DNA from: Ureibacillus massiliensis 4400831 = CIP 108448 = CCUG 49529
GTDB lineage: Bacteria; Bacillota; Bacilli; Bacillales_A; Planococcaceae
NCBI RefSeq assembly: GCF_000772965.1
Contig: NZ_JPVQ01000030.1
Coordinates: 1 to 39,303 of the forward strand
Direction: 5' to 3'
Length of the DNA: 39,303 bases
Part shown: piece after piece, positions 6,860-16,042 of the stretch
Layout: every line of letters starts with the position of its first letter
Numbering within the stretch: the first letter of the stretch is position 1
The notes under the pieces: generated by a model
What the model was told of the DNA's origin: nothing
The model's database searches: none
The model's input: the letters and a program-made list of their open reading frames with translations, nothing else
Made by a program: the position numbers and the translations under genes

Positions 6860-6896
6860 GCCCCTTAAAAGTGTTTATTTTTTAAGAGGCTTTTTT
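6860..6896 (+). terminator. Terminator of the CarD-like gene
   Basis: GCCCCTTAAAA pairs with TTTTAAGAGGC (one mismatch) and is followed by six T residues. Confidence 0.85.
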
Positions 6897-6934
6897 GCTT
6901 TTTTTTATTGTTTTAAGAACCTACATAATTGCAT

Positions 6935-7876
6935 TTAATCGATAGGTTCTAATTTTGCTTCAATTTCTGATCTTCTGCCCTCTAAAAACGGTGGCAAATC
7001 TAGTTTAGTTCCAAGTTCTTCAATACTTGAGTCTGCTGTGAAGCCCGGTTCATCTGTGGCAATCTCAAATAAAATCCCGTTCGATTCTCTAAAGTAAAGG
7101 CTTTTGAAATAATAACGATCCACGATACCAGAAGAAGCGAACCCTCTTGCTTTTACTTTTTCCGACCAATCCTCAAGCTCTTTATCATCTTTTGCTCGTA
7201 TTGCTAAATGGTGAATACTACCACGACCCGGTCTTTCTTTTGGTCCATCTAATTCTTTAACATGAATTTCTCCAAATCCTTCTCCTTCCACCGATTGGAA
7301 TAAAGCTTCATTGTCGGTACGGGAAACCTCAATGTATCCGAACAGTTCTGTTAATGTAATAGATAATTTATTGAGATTTTTTACTGTCATTTCAATTGTT
7401 CCCATTCCTAAAATCTGATGTTCTATTGAAGCATCTGACCCATCCCACTTCGACCAAAATTCAGGTACTTTTTCCCCCTTACTGTCTAGTAAGACTAAAC
7501 GTAACCCTTCATGATCTTCAAAAGGTAACGCTTTTCTTCCTGCATATGTTGTTACTTCTTCATGCTTTACTTGAAATTCACCAAATCGTTCTTTCCAGTA
7601 ATATAAGCTCTCTTCAGAGGGAACAAACAATCCGATTTGTGTAATGGCATTTGTTCCCCGATAAGTTTTTCCCACCATCGGAATTTCAAAGAAGGTAAGT
7701 CCAGTACCCGGGCTACCTGTCAAATCCCCAAAAAACAAATGGTACATTGACGGATCATCTTGATTGACAGACACTTTTACCCTTCTTAACCCAAGAATCT
7801 TTTGATAAAAATAGTTATTTTGCTTTGCGTTCTTTGTAATCATTGATATATGGTGATGTCCTAATATTTTATTCAT
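6935..7876 (-). CDS. Ring-cleaving dioxygenase (VOC/glyoxalase fold, MhqA/MhqO-like)
   Basis: I start at ATG 7876, behind GTGGGGA; a longer frame to GTG 7918 has no ribosome site. The product of 313 residues contains two vicinal-oxygen-chelate modules. Metal-ligand candidates are the His of HHISMI near the N terminus, the His of GSIHHLAI and the Glu of GILFEIATD. This matches the B. subtilis Mhq proteins, which are induced by hydroquinones and catechols and thought to open thiol-reactive aromatic rings. A perfect palindrome of the MhqR type lies 76 bp upstream, in agreement. Substrate is inferred; glyoxalase-type chemistry cannot be excluded. Confidence 0.85.
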   Translation of the reverse strand: MNKILGHHHISMITKNAKQNNYFYQKILGLRRVKVSVNQDDPSMYHLFFGDLTGSPGTGLTFFEIPMVGKTYRGTNAITQIGLFVPSEESLYYWKERFGEFQVKHEEVTTYAGRKALPFEDHEGLRLVLLDSKGEKVPEFWSKWDGSDASIEHQILGMGTIEMTVKNLNKLSITLTELFGYIEVSRTDNEALFQSVEGEGFGEIHVKELDGPKERPGRGSIHHLAIRAKDDKELEDWSEKVKARGFASSGIVDRYYFKSLYFRESNGILFEIATDEPGFTADSSIEELGTKLDLPPFLEGRRSEIEAKLEPID

Positions 7877-7952
7877 TTTTATCCCCACTTCTATTTCCGA
7901 CCTTTTATATACCTTCACTTTACAATTTTACGATGGCAAATAGCAAGAAATA

Positions 7953-7970
7953 TATCTCGATTTCGAGATA
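7953..7970. promoter_or_regulatory. MhqR-type operator
   Basis: TATCTCGA-TT-TCGAGATA is a perfect 8-bp inverted repeat and agrees with the tATCTcgaAtTCgAGATa box I recall for B. subtilis MhqR. It stands before a dioxygenase of the Mhq kind. The rest of the gap to 8210 shows no other feature that I can support. Confidence 0.75.
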
Positions 7971-8210
7971 ATTTTAATATGGAAATATTGTTGGAAATTA
8001 TTACATATAATTTACAATAATGTTATTCCATTCTTTTAATGTCTGCTTAAATTTTCATTTTATGAGTCTATACGTCTATGAACTGGATTTTTCATTAATA
8101 GTGCTCTTTATTTATTACTAAAATTTTCAAATTACCTCTTTGTAATTCCAGCTGGAAAAATAGTAACATATTAGTAGGTCTTTTTATTTTAAGATAAGGA
8201 GAGTCCGCCG

Positions 8211-9302
8211 ATGATAAATTGTGCAGTTATCGTACCCGCTCTGAATCCTACAGAAAAATTGATCGATTATGTTAAGCAATTGAAATTACAGAACATTGCT
8301 GAAATCATTGTGGTGAATGACGGTAGTGGCGAACCCTATATACATATTTTTGACACACTACATACTAGTGGGATTTGTACAGTACTTACACACGAAGTAA
8401 ATCGTGGCAAGGGGCGTGCGTTGAAAACTGCCTTTCATCATTATTTAGAACACTTTTCTCATCTTGAAGGTGTTGTGACAGCAGATTCAGATGGGCAGCA
8501 TGCTGTCAGCGATGTTATTCATCTTGCAAAATTACTTAAAAATAATGACCAAAAGCTTTTACTAGGAGTCCGGGATTTTGATCAAACAGAAGTCCCGATA
8601 AAAAGCTTAATGGGCAATAAATTGACAAGTTTCTTCTTTCAACTACTCTTTGCAGAAAAGCTAAAAGATACGCAAACGGGATTACGTGGCATTCCTACGA
8701 ACCAATTGCCTGAAATTGCAAATTTGAAAGGTGAACGCTATGAATACGAAATACTCATGCTCATCTATGCTAGAAAGCTCAACCTCAGTATTATAGAAGT
8801 ACCGATTCAAACCATTTACTTTAATAACAATTCAGGTTCCCATTATCATCCAATCTATGACTCTTTAAAAATCTTCAAAAAAATGATTACAGGCTTTGTA
8901 AAATATTTTTATACTGTTATTATTGCCGCTATTATTGACTTCTTTTGTTTCATCTCATTAAACAGCATCTTACTTGTAGAATTAGCGCCAAAAGTACGAA
9001 TACTCTTTGCAACCATTTTTGCTCGAATTCTTTCAACCTCTAGTAATTTTTATATGAACAGAAAAATAAGGACTCCTTCTCAAAAAAGCTCGGGATTTTC
9101 CTATGCCTTACTTTTTCTAAGTAATATTCTCATTACCTACTTCTTGCTAACATTTACAACTTATTATTTAAATCTCAATATTATCATTGCAAAATTAAGT
9201 ATCGATATCATTATCGGACTTTTGTTTTATCAAATACACCAATATTTTCTAGTGAATAAACATAAAAAAAAATCGTTAGTAGGCGATCATCATGAAAAGT
9301 AA
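8211..9302 (+). CDS. Glycosyltransferase family 2 fused to a GtrA-like membrane domain
   Basis: Residues 1-215 form a GT-A glycosyltransferase of the dolichol-phosphate mannose synthase kind. They start VIVPALNPTEKLIDYV, with the VVNDGSG nucleotide-sugar motif, the metal-binding ADSDGQH and the DTQTGLRG motif of polyprenyl-phosphate glycosyltransferases. Residues about 228-350 are a four-helix GtrA-like domain, known from proteins that flip or pass polyprenyl-linked sugars. The fusion would make a lipid-linked sugar and hand it across the membrane. AAGGAGAG precedes the ATG. The last 11 bp overlap the next gene, so the two are coupled. The sugar and acceptor (for example teichoic acid decoration) are unknown. 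Confidence 0.85.
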   Translation: MINCAVIVPALNPTEKLIDYVKQLKLQNIAEIIVVNDGSGEPYIHIFDTLHTSGICTVLTHEVNRGKGRALKTAFHHYLEHFSHLEGVVTADSDGQHAVSDVIHLAKLLKNNDQKLLLGVRDFDQTEVPIKSLMGNKLTSFFFQLLFAEKLKDTQTGLRGIPTNQLPEIANLKGERYEYEILMLIYARKLNLSIIEVPIQTIYFNNNSGSHYHPIYDSLKIFKKMITGFVKYFYTVIIAAIIDFFCFISLNSILLVELAPKVRILFATIFARILSTSSNFYMNRKIRTPSQKSSGFSYALLFLSNILITYFLLTFTTYYLNLNIIIAKLSIDIIIGLLFYQIHQYFLVNKHKKKSLVGDHHEK

Positions 9303-9981
9303 ATTTTACGGTCCCTTTGTTCGAATGATAAAAAAAACTGTTCGAATGGTAACACCCACATATTCTATTATAGATTTTAAGGTTTTTGATGACCCCGTTG
9401 TGTATATTTCACATCATCAAAATATGTTCGGCCCTTTTCATGCCCTTTTGTGGTCACCCATTCACATTCATCCATGGGTACTGCATGTATTCAGTGATCG
9501 AAAGGAATGTTACAAGCAATATTCCGAATACACTTTTTCAGAACGGGCTGGAATGAATAAAACCATTGCGAAACTTATCGCCTATCCTCTATCATTTTTT
9601 ATTACTAATTTAATAAATTCTCTTCGTTCTATTTCTGTCAATAGAGGCTCACGAAAAATCATTCAGACATTTAAGGAGAGCGTAACCGTTTTACAAAAGG
9701 GAGAAGATATTATCATATTCCCTGACATCGATTATGCCGATGCCTCTTCAAAAACGAAAGCGCTCTACGAAGGATTTTTATTGATCGACAAATTTTATTT
9801 TAAATCTACTGGAAAACATATTGCCTTCGTTCCTCTTTATGTAAGTAAAAATAAAAAAACATTAATTACTAGTGAACCCATCTACTTTCAAGACGGACAA
9901 GATTTTGATCAACAAAAATCAAAGGTTCTCGAAAAAATACAGGCTTCTCTTAACCAAATGGCGAAAGACTGCGAAGATTGA
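9292..9981 (+). CDS. PlsC-like 1-acylglycerol-phosphate acyltransferase family protein
   Basis: This 229-residue protein shows a weak acyltransferase signature. HHQNMFGP (around residues 42-49) resembles the catalytic H-x4-D/N block, and EDIIIFPDIDYAD resembles the third, phosphate-binding block. A hydrophobic stretch (IAYPLSFFITNLI) could anchor it to the membrane. Its ATG lies inside the end of the GT2-GtrA gene, so the pair is co-translated and probably works on the same glycolipid or lipid carrier. The usual H-x4-D aspartate is replaced, so lipid acyltransferase activity is a family-based guess. Confidence 0.6.
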   Translation: MKSKFYGPFVRMIKKTVRMVTPTYSIIDFKVFDDPVVYISHHQNMFGPFHALLWSPIHIHPWVLHVFSDRKECYKQYSEYTFSERAGMNKTIAKLIAYPLSFFITNLINSLRSISVNRGSRKIIQTFKESVTVLQKGEDIIIFPDIDYADASSKTKALYEGFLLIDKFYFKSTGKHIAFVPLYVSKNKKTLITSEPIYFQDGQDFDQQKSKVLEKIQASLNQMAKDCED

Positions 9982-9991
9982 TGAATATACT

Positions 9992-10019
9992 AAATGCGAA
10001 TTTTATCATTCGCATTTTT
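9992..10019 (+). terminator. Terminator of the GT2-acyltransferase operon
   Basis: AAATGCGAA and TTCGCATTT form a perfect 9-bp stem with an 8-nt loop and a T tail. Confidence 0.85.
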
Positions 10020-10047
10020 ATATTGCTTACTGTTCATAAAAGTTATA

Positions 10048-10067
10048 ATATAAGTATATTCTTATAT
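10048..10067. promoter_or_regulatory. Upstream ArsR-type palindrome
   Basis: ATATAAG-N6-CTTATAT is a perfect inverted repeat in the AT-rich leader of arsR. It abuts a TATAAT sequence (10044-10049), so binding would block the likely promoter. No good -35 at 17 bp was found. Confidence 0.5.
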
Positions 10068-10087
10068 AGTTATATATACTGTTATCC

Positions 10088-10113
10088 AATATATAAGCAT
10101 ATTATTATATATT
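10088..10113. promoter_or_regulatory. Downstream ArsR-type palindrome
   Basis: AATATATAA-N8-TTATATATT is a perfect 9-bp inverted repeat ending 17 bp before the arsR start. ArsR-family repressors bind AT-rich imperfect dyads of this layout. Confidence 0.55.
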
Positions 10114-10130
10114 GCAGAAGGAGAGTCACT

Positions 10131-10460
10131 GTGGACATTCAATATATAGAAAAACAATTAAAAGCAGTTGCAGATGCAAATCGGTTGAAGTTGTTAGCTT
10201 GTTTGAAGAAAGGTGAAGTTTGTGTTTGTGATATTGTCGATGTTTTAAATATTTCACAGCCTGCCGTAAGTCAGCATCTTCGAAAATTAAAGGAAGCTGG
10301 GATTATAGCAGAGCGCAAAGTCGGTACATGGAAACACTATCGAATTGCTGAAGAACAAACTCCTTTGATGAAGGATATTTTATTAAAAATAGAACCATTA
10401 CAAACATGTGAATGTAAATCTGTCTGCTGTCCAATAGAAGGAGAAATCATTAATGAATAA
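10131..10460 (+). CDS. arsR: Arsenite-responsive repressor ArsR
   Basis: The start is GTG 10131, placed by AAGGAGAG nearby; the open frame reaches back to 9978, but those 51 codons translate the AT-rich operator region. The 109-residue winged-helix protein has the metalloid site C31-V-C33-D (matching the ELCVCD box) and the recognition helix [17 protein letters not shown]. An extra cysteine-rich tail (C93, C95, C99, C100) could add metal ligands. It represses the ars operon until As(III) or Sb(III) binds. The stop overlaps the start of acr3 by 8 bp. Two palindromes precede it, consistent with autoregulation. Confidence 0.92.
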   Translation: MDIQYIEKQLKAVADANRLKLLACLKKGEVCVCDIVDVLNISQPAVSQHLRKLKEAGIIAERKVGTWKHYRIAEEQTPLMKDILLKIEPLQTCECKSVCCPIEGEIINE

Positions 10461-11511
10461 TCAAAAATCTTTAACAAAGCAGCTTTCATTTCTTGATCGC
10501 TATTTAACACTTTGGATATTCGTAGCTATGGGGATTGGCGTTATTCTTAGTATTACTGTTCCATCCATTGGCGGAGCACTTGAATCGATGTCCATTGGTA
10601 CAACTTCTATTCCTATTGCGATTGGGCTTATCGTAATGATGTATCCTCCACTTGCAAAGGTAAAATATGAAGAAATGTGGCGTGTATTTAAAGACTGGAA
10701 AGTACTACTACTTTCTTTATTACAAAACTGGCTCCTAGGCCCTTTTTTAATGTTCTTTTTAGCGATCCTATTCCTGCACGATTATCCTGAATATATGGCG
10801 GGTCTTATTATGATTGGGCTTGCCCGTTGTATTGCGATGGTTATTGTTTGGAATGATTTAGCTCGTGGGGATCGTGAATATGTTGCAGGACTTGTTGCTT
10901 TCAACTCGATTTTCCAAATTGTCACATATTCATTTTTCGCTTACTTTTTCTTAAATGTGTTACCAGGTTGGTTTGGTTTAACTAACTTCAACATTACTAT
11001 TTCAATGTGGGAAATTGCTCAAAGCGTACTTATCTACCTTGGCTTACCGTTTGTTGCAGGTTTTTTAACTCGATACTTAGGTATGAAATTTGGCGGGAAA
11101 CAATGGTATGAAGAAAAATTCTTAACAAAGATTTCCCCCCTTACTTTAATCGCATTACTTTTCACCATTGTAATGATGTTTGCGCTAAAAGGCGAGCAGC
11201 TTGTCGAATTACCATTAGATGTGGTTCGTATTGCAATTCCATTATTTATTTATTTCTTAATAATGTTTGCCGTTTCATTTTTTGCATCTCGCAAGGCGGG
11301 GGCTTCATATCCCGTAACTGCTGCCCTTTCATTTACTGCCGCAAGTAATAACTTCGAATTAGCGATTGCTGTTGCAGTTGGCGTATTTGGATTACACAGT
11401 AGTGTCGCTTTTGCAGCTGTTATCGGTCCACTTGTGGAAGTACCAGTTTTAATCGGGCTAGTTTGGGTAGCCTTACGTTGGGAAAAGAAATATTTTAGAA
11501 CCCTAAATTAA
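10453..11511 (+). CDS. acr3: ACR3-family arsenite efflux transporter
   Basis: The 352-residue integral membrane protein has about ten hydrophobic helices and the ACR3 signatures [25 protein letters not shown] and [18 protein letters not shown]. The conserved cysteine of the LARC segment is the arsenite-interacting residue in this family. It exports arsenite using the proton gradient. It is often annotated arsB in Bacillus, although it is unrelated to the ArsB type. It is the second gene of the arsR-acr3-arsC operon and overlaps arsR. Confidence 0.93.
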   Translation: MNNQKSLTKQLSFLDRYLTLWIFVAMGIGVILSITVPSIGGALESMSIGTTSIPIAIGLIVMMYPPLAKVKYEEMWRVFKDWKVLLLSLLQNWLLGPFLMFFLAILFLHDYPEYMAGLIMIGLARCIAMVIVWNDLARGDREYVAGLVAFNSIFQIVTYSFFAYFFLNVLPGWFGLTNFNITISMWEIAQSVLIYLGLPFVAGFLTRYLGMKFGGKQWYEEKFLTKISPLTLIALLFTIVMMFALKGEQLVELPLDVVRIAIPLFIYFLIMFAVSFFASRKAGASYPVTAALSFTAASNNFELAIAVAVGVFGLHSSVAFAAVIGPLVEVPVLIGLVWVALRWEKKYFRTLN

Positions 11512-11572
11512 ATAAGCTTTTTCAAAAGCTATCAGAGGGCTTAAAATGAAAAAATGGTTAAGGAGATCTCTC

Positions 11573-11995
11573 ATGACAGAAAAAACACTTTACTTCTTAT
11601 GTACTGGTAATTCATGTCGTAGTCAAATGGCTGAAGGGTGGGCAAAAAAGCTTTTACCTTCTTCTTGGACTGTAAAAAGTGCTGGTATTGAAGCACATGG
11701 TTTAAACCCAAATGCAGTAAAAGCGATGAACGAAATTGGAATCGATATTTCGAATCATACTTCCGATTTGATCGATCCTGAAATTCTTAATAACGCTACA
11801 TTGGTTGTTACACTATGTGGGGATGCAGCGGACAAATGCCCAATGACACCACCTCATGTACGTAGAGAACATTGGGGATTTCCTGACCCAGCGAAAGCTG
11901 AAGGGACTAGCGAGGAAAAATGGGCTGTGTTCCAACAAGTCCGTGATGCAATTGGTGCTCGTATTGAAAAGTTTGTAAATGAAGAATTGAAATAA
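11573..11995 (+). CDS. arsC: Arsenate reductase, thioredoxin-coupled (ArsC)
   Basis: AAGGAGA before ATG 11573 sets this start; a frame from 11546 adds nine residues without a ribosome site. The 140-residue enzyme has the low-molecular-weight phosphatase fold. The nucleophile loop is C10-T-G-N-S-C15-R, and the C82/C89 pair passes the disulfide to thioredoxin. All residues of the pI258 and B. subtilis type are intact. It reduces arsenate to arsenite, which Acr3 then exports. It is the last gene of the operon, followed by a terminator. Confidence 0.95.
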   Translation: MTEKTLYFLCTGNSCRSQMAEGWAKKLLPSSWTVKSAGIEAHGLNPNAVKAMNEIGIDISNHTSDLIDPEILNNATLVVTLCGDAADKCPMTPPHVRREHWGFPDPAKAEGTSEEKWAVFQQVRDAIGARIEKFVNEELK

Positions 11996-11998
11996 TTT

Positions 11999-12040
11999 AA
12001 AAGCATTTCCCTCATGCAAAACAGAAGGAAATGCTTTTTT
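11999..12040. terminator. Bidirectional terminator, arsC and menA
   Basis: AAAAGCATTTCC pairs with GGAAATGCTTTT, with T runs on both sides, between convergent genes. Confidence 0.88.
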
Positions 12041-12042
12041 CA

Positions 12043-12954
12043 TTAAACAAAATAGGCAATTAACAAGCCAATCGATAGTAAGAAGCTAAACAATGTATTC
12101 GTAATAGCTGTGGATTTCATAGCAATTTTCATAAATTGAGGTTCTTTTGCTCCTCTTTTAAAAGCCCTAACCGCTGAAATTGGTTTTGGTAAGCTCAATA
12201 GAACAACCAATGCCCAAGGACTTAAATCACCTAACATGATCAGCACCAATATCCATAAATACGAAATAAAAAATGCATTTGCTAGAGTCATAATTGCAGT
12301 TTCTCTTCCAAGAAGAATAGCCAGTGTTTTTCTTCCACCCTTTTTATCTTCTTCAATATCCCGAATATTGTTGGCCATATTAATAGCTCCTACTAAAATG
12401 CCCACAGGAATAGAAATCATAAAGCTTAACAACGTTACTGTACCTGCTTGAATAAAATAAGCAATTAATACGAATCCTGTCCCCATTAATGCACCTGCAA
12501 ATAATTCTCCAAAAGGTGTATACGCAATTGGATACGGACCACCCGTATATAAGTAACCAATTGCCATCCCAAACAATCCAACAGCTACTAACCACCAGCT
12601 ACTATTTGCACAAATATAAACACCGATAATTGCAGCTAACACATATAACAAAACGGCTACTGTAATAACATTTTTTGGTTTCAATCCATGTCGAACAATA
12701 CCTCCGCCAATTCCGACAGATTCTGCTGTATCTAGACCACGCTTAAAATCATAGTATTCATTAAATAAATTTGTCGCAATTTGTAAGGCTAGACATGCAA
12801 CCATCATCGCAGCAAACATCAGCCAGTCGATTTGAGTATCATATAATGCAATAACAGTACCTAATATAACAGGAGCAAATGTCGCTGTTAGTGTATGCGG
12901 GCGAGTCATTTTCCACATTAATTTCGCGGAACTCATTTGTTTTTGATTTTCCAT
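12043..12954 (-). CDS. menA: 1,4-dihydroxy-2-naphthoate polyprenyltransferase MenA
   Basis: This UbiA-superfamily membrane enzyme has about nine helices and both Asp-rich prenyl-diphosphate motifs: NLFNEYYDFKRGLD and NNIRDIEEDKKGGRKT. RPHTLTATFAPVILGT near the N terminus is typical of MenA. It attaches the polyprenyl chain to 1,4-dihydroxy-2-naphthoate to give demethylmenaquinone. The frame begins with a TTG at 12966, with AGGGAAG almost touching it; I place the start at ATG 12954 with some doubt. It is a single gene, convergent with the ars operon. Confidence 0.92.
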   Translation of the reverse strand: MENQKQMSSAKLMWKMTRPHTLTATFAPVILGTVIALYDTQIDWLMFAAMMVACLALQIATNLFNEYYDFKRGLDTAESVGIGGGIVRHGLKPKNVITVAVLLYVLAAIIGVYICANSSWWLVAVGLFGMAIGYLYTGGPYPIAYTPFGELFAGALMGTGFVLIAYFIQAGTVTLLSFMISIPVGILVGAINMANNIRDIEEDKKGGRKTLAILLGRETAIMTLANAFFISYLWILVLIMLGDLSPWALVVLLSLPKPISAVRAFKRGAKEPQFMKIAMKSTAITNTLFSFLLSIGLLIAYFV

Positions 12955-13191
12955 ATTATTAATCAACTTCCCTACTTTTAAAATGAAATAAAATTAAATT
13001 AGGCCTTGTCTCTCCTCTATTGAACTCTTCTGAATAAACATTTTCAACAGAAATCAACGAAACTCCCTAATCGTATCTGACTATGAAATTTTTATTCACA
13101 TCCATATATTATAACAAATCTCCTATAGTATAGCCTTTGAAATATTTTCATGCTATGAGGAAAAATTTCTTAATGGTATTGTTTCAAATAG

Positions 13192-13226
13192 AAAGCCTAC
13201 AAACCAGGCTAGGATTTGTAGGCTTT
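13192..13226. terminator. Terminator of the GNAT gene
   Basis: AAAGCCTACAAA and TTTGTAGGCTTT form a perfect 12-bp stem downstream of the minus-strand acetyltransferase gene. Between here and menA (12955-13191) nothing else is recognisable. Confidence 0.75.
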
Positions 13227-13238
13227 ATTTTACTAAAT

Positions 13239-14117
13239 TTATCTTCGACTACTATAAACAAAAAAGTCCACCTGCATGGATTTCATGAACCCTGCTTTTT
13301 CATATAGAGAAAGAGCACGTTCATTTTCAACTTCTACATCTAACATGACAATTTTTTCACCATTTCTTAAAGTGAAATCCTTTGCCCAATTGAGCAATGC
13401 TGTTCCAATTCCTTTACCTTGTAAATCAGGATGTACCGCAAGAGCCGTTACCCACTGGACTTCTCCTTCTTTTGTCGTTGTAATCGTACCAGCAACATTG
13501 CCTTCAAAGGTTGCTACCCAAAGATTTCGTCCTTCTGTTGTTGTATTGTACTCAATTAATTCCAACGCCTCTTCCCGCAAGTCGCCAAATGCATCGATAA
13601 AAATTTCAACTAATGCATCTTTGTCTAAGTCTGTGTAGCGTCGAATAAATATCCCATCGGGCATAGTCATCATTTCCGCACCTGTTTCAAAGGTTGCCTC
13701 TGAAAAACTATATTTGAAGCCAAACTTTTCTAAAAATCTTTTTCCGTATGTTTCATTGTCTGGAGCAAGGGCTAATTCACCTTCTGCACCCCGTTCATAT
13801 AAACCTTCGTGCAGCACTTTAAATAATGCCGTTCCAATTCCTATTTGACGATACATTGGCGAAACGACTAACGACCATTCATAAGTATTTAAACCAATTA
13901 AATCAGATGCACTAGCAGCACCTATTAATTGATCCTGTTCGTCATCATAAGCTAGGACAAAAAAGCCCTTAGTATTATAACTCGTTGAGGCGTTTAATTT
14001 CATCACCGTATAGTAGCTAGTTCGATCAATTTTACCTGCATCTTCACACAACTGTTTAATCTCTTCGAAGGTTTCCATATCTACAGGAAATGATTGCTTA
14101 ATAATTGAAAATTTCAT
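13239..14117 (-). CDS. Tandem-domain GNAT N-acetyltransferase
   Basis: The 292-residue protein contains two GNAT folds. Domain 1 (about 1-150) has a VSPMYRQIGIGTALF acetyl-CoA loop. Domain 2 (about 157-290) has the canonical VHPDLQGKGIGTALLNWA loop and LYEKAGF. Only the second has a full Q/R-x-x-G-x-G/A with all glycines in standard context, but both look able to bind acetyl-CoA. Substrate is unknown. TTGGAG stands 8 nt before the ATG. It is transcribed alone. Confidence 0.8.
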   Translation of the reverse strand: MKFSIIKQSFPVDMETFEEIKQLCEDAGKIDRTSYYTVMKLNASTSYNTKGFFVLAYDDEQDQLIGAASASDLIGLNTYEWSLVVSPMYRQIGIGTALFKVLHEGLYERGAEGELALAPDNETYGKRFLEKFGFKYSFSEATFETGAEMMTMPDGIFIRRYTDLDKDALVEIFIDAFGDLREEALELIEYNTTTEGRNLWVATFEGNVAGTITTTKEGEVQWVTALAVHPDLQGKGIGTALLNWAKDFTLRNGEKIVMLDVEVENERALSLYEKAGFMKSMQVDFFVYSSRR

Positions 14118-14207
14118 CGTAAGAACTCCAATTCCATATATACACTTGTCTTCATTTTAGAGATTCATATGTTTGAATGCAACCAAATGAATAAATTACT
14201 ACTTTAA

Positions 14208-16040
14208 CTAATCTCTGATACTTTCGGTTTGTTTGAGCATGTTCGCATAAACCCCACCAAGTTTTATTAATTCTTCCTGTCTTCCCACTTCTACTATTTG
14301 TCCCTCCTGCATGACAAAGACAAGGTCTGCTTGACGAACTGTATTTAATCGATGGGCAATCACAAAACTCGTTCGACCCTTCATTAATTCTTCCAATGCT
14401 TCTTGTATTTTCACTTCTGTAACCGTATCAATGCTACTAGTCGCCTCATCCAACAAAAGAATCACAGGGTTAGCAACAAAGGCTCTTGCAATGGATAATA
14501 GCTGCTTTTGGCCTTGGGAGATTTCGCTTCCATCTGCTGCTAGAACGGTATTGTACCCATCAGGTAGTTTCAAAATAAAATCATGGGCATTAGCCTTTTT
14601 ACAGGCTTCTACAATTTCTTCATCGGTTGCATTTAATCTGCCATAACGAATATTTTCTAGGACAGACATTTCAAAAAGAAATGGATCCTGTAAAACAAAG
14701 GCCATTTGCTTTCTCAATGTTTCCCGTTTCAAATCCCGTACATCGATGCCATCAAATAAGACTGCCCCTTCTTTCACATCATAAAAACGTGCGAGTAATT
14801 GCATAATTGTCGTCTTCCCTGCCCCAGTTGGACCAACTAAAGCAACAGTTTGACCGGGCTCCACATGAAAGCTAACACCTTTTAACGTTTCTTGCTCTTC
14901 TGCTAATTCATATTTAAAATGAACGTCTTTAAACTCAACTTCACCCTTTAGTTTAGTATCATTTAGCGCTTTTCCAGTATCGATATCTTCAGTTTCATTC
15001 ATAATAGCAAAAACACGTTCTGCACCTGCAATGGCAGAAAGAACTGTATTTATTTGATTTGCTAAGTCATTTAATGGGCGAGTAAATTGTCTAGCGAATT
15101 CTGTGAAAATAACGATGATACCAATCGTCACTAGATTATGATAGGCTAGTATACCTCCTATTCCTGCAACAATAGCAAAACTAATATTATTTAAAAAGTT
15201 CATCACCTTTGGAATGTAGCCAGAATAAGTTAACGCCCAAAATCCCGTTCTACGTAATTGATCATTTTTTTCACGAAATTCTTCTATAACACGATTTTCT
15301 TGAGAAAAAGCTTTAACGATACTTTGACCTGATATCGTTTCTTCAATCATTCCATTAAGTGCTCCAACGGCTGCTTGTTGTTCTTTAAATAGCTTCCCTG
15401 TTCTTTTAGTAATCCATCGCATTGCCATGAACATACAAGGAATAATCATCATCGTCAGCACTGTTAGAAGTGGACTTAAGTAAAGCATCACTCCTACAGT
15501 TCCGAGCAAGGTAAGTATGCTAGAAAAAACTTGAATAAAGGAAGTATTTAAAGTGGCACTGACCGTCTCAATGTCATTTGTTGCTCGACTCATTAACTCT
15601 CCGTGCTGTCGTTTATCAAAAAATGAAATAGGTAATTTCATTAAATGTTGGAAGAGCCCTGTTCTCATACGGTACACAGTCTGCTGAGAAATGCCGATCA
15701 TCCAATAGTTTTGTAAAAATAAAGAGATGGACAGTATCACATATACCCCAATTAATATCATTATAAATGGCAACATTTCTTCGAAGTTCCAAGTTAAAAT
15801 GTAGTGATCTATTAAATATCCAATTAATAAAGGCCCAAGTAACGACAATATGGCACTAATCATGACCATAAAAAGGACTAAAATCAATAGGTACCGTTTC
15901 TCATCTACGATTTTCCATATCTGGAGTAATGTACTTTTCCAATCACTTGCTCTAGGTCCTTTTTTCTTTTTACCTGAAGCCTTTAAAACTTCTTTTTGCA
16001 AAACAGGCTCATAACCAAATGGTTTGCGTATAAAGTTCAT
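14208..16040 (-). CDS. ABC exporter subunit with catalytic ATP site (YfiC-like half of a heterodimer)
   Basis: The 610-residue polypeptide is a type IV ABC half-exporter: an N-terminal charged tail, six membrane helices (about 50-340) and a nucleotide-binding domain. Walker A is GPTGAGKTT. Walker B ends LLLDEAT with the catalytic Glu, and the switch His is in IAHRLNT, so its Walker site is competent. Its signature motif is altered (ISQGQ in place of LSGGQ). Partnered with the next gene, which has the opposite defects, it gives one active and one degenerate ATP site, as in BmrCD or YfiBC. Its ATG is 2 bp from the partner's stop. Exported compound unknown; multidrug or lipid-like substrates are usual. 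Confidence 0.88.
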   Translation of the reverse strand: MNFIRKPFGYEPVLQKEVLKASGKKKKGPRASDWKSTLLQIWKIVDEKRYLLILVLFMVMISAILSLLGPLLIGYLIDHYILTWNFEEMLPFIMILIGVYVILSISLFLQNYWMIGISQQTVYRMRTGLFQHLMKLPISFFDKRQHGELMSRATNDIETVSATLNTSFIQVFSSILTLLGTVGVMLYLSPLLTVLTMMIIPCMFMAMRWITKRTGKLFKEQQAAVGALNGMIEETISGQSIVKAFSQENRVIEEFREKNDQLRRTGFWALTYSGYIPKVMNFLNNISFAIVAGIGGILAYHNLVTIGIIVIFTEFARQFTRPLNDLANQINTVLSAIAGAERVFAIMNETEDIDTGKALNDTKLKGEVEFKDVHFKYELAEEQETLKGVSFHVEPGQTVALVGPTGAGKTTIMQLLARFYDVKEGAVLFDGIDVRDLKRETLRKQMAFVLQDPFLFEMSVLENIRYGRLNATDEEIVEACKKANAHDFILKLPDGYNTVLAADGSEISQGQKQLLSIARAFVANPVILLLDEATSSIDTVTEVKIQEALEELMKGRTSFVIAHRLNTVRQADLVFVMQEGQIVEVGRQEELIKLGGVYANMLKQTESIRD

Positions 16041-16042
16041 GA

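Noticed and set aside
9978-10130. N-terminal extension of arsR by 51 codons
   Set aside because: It translates the AT-rich palindromic operator region, gives an Ile/Tyr-rich nonsense segment, and AAGGAGAG marks the GTG at 10131.
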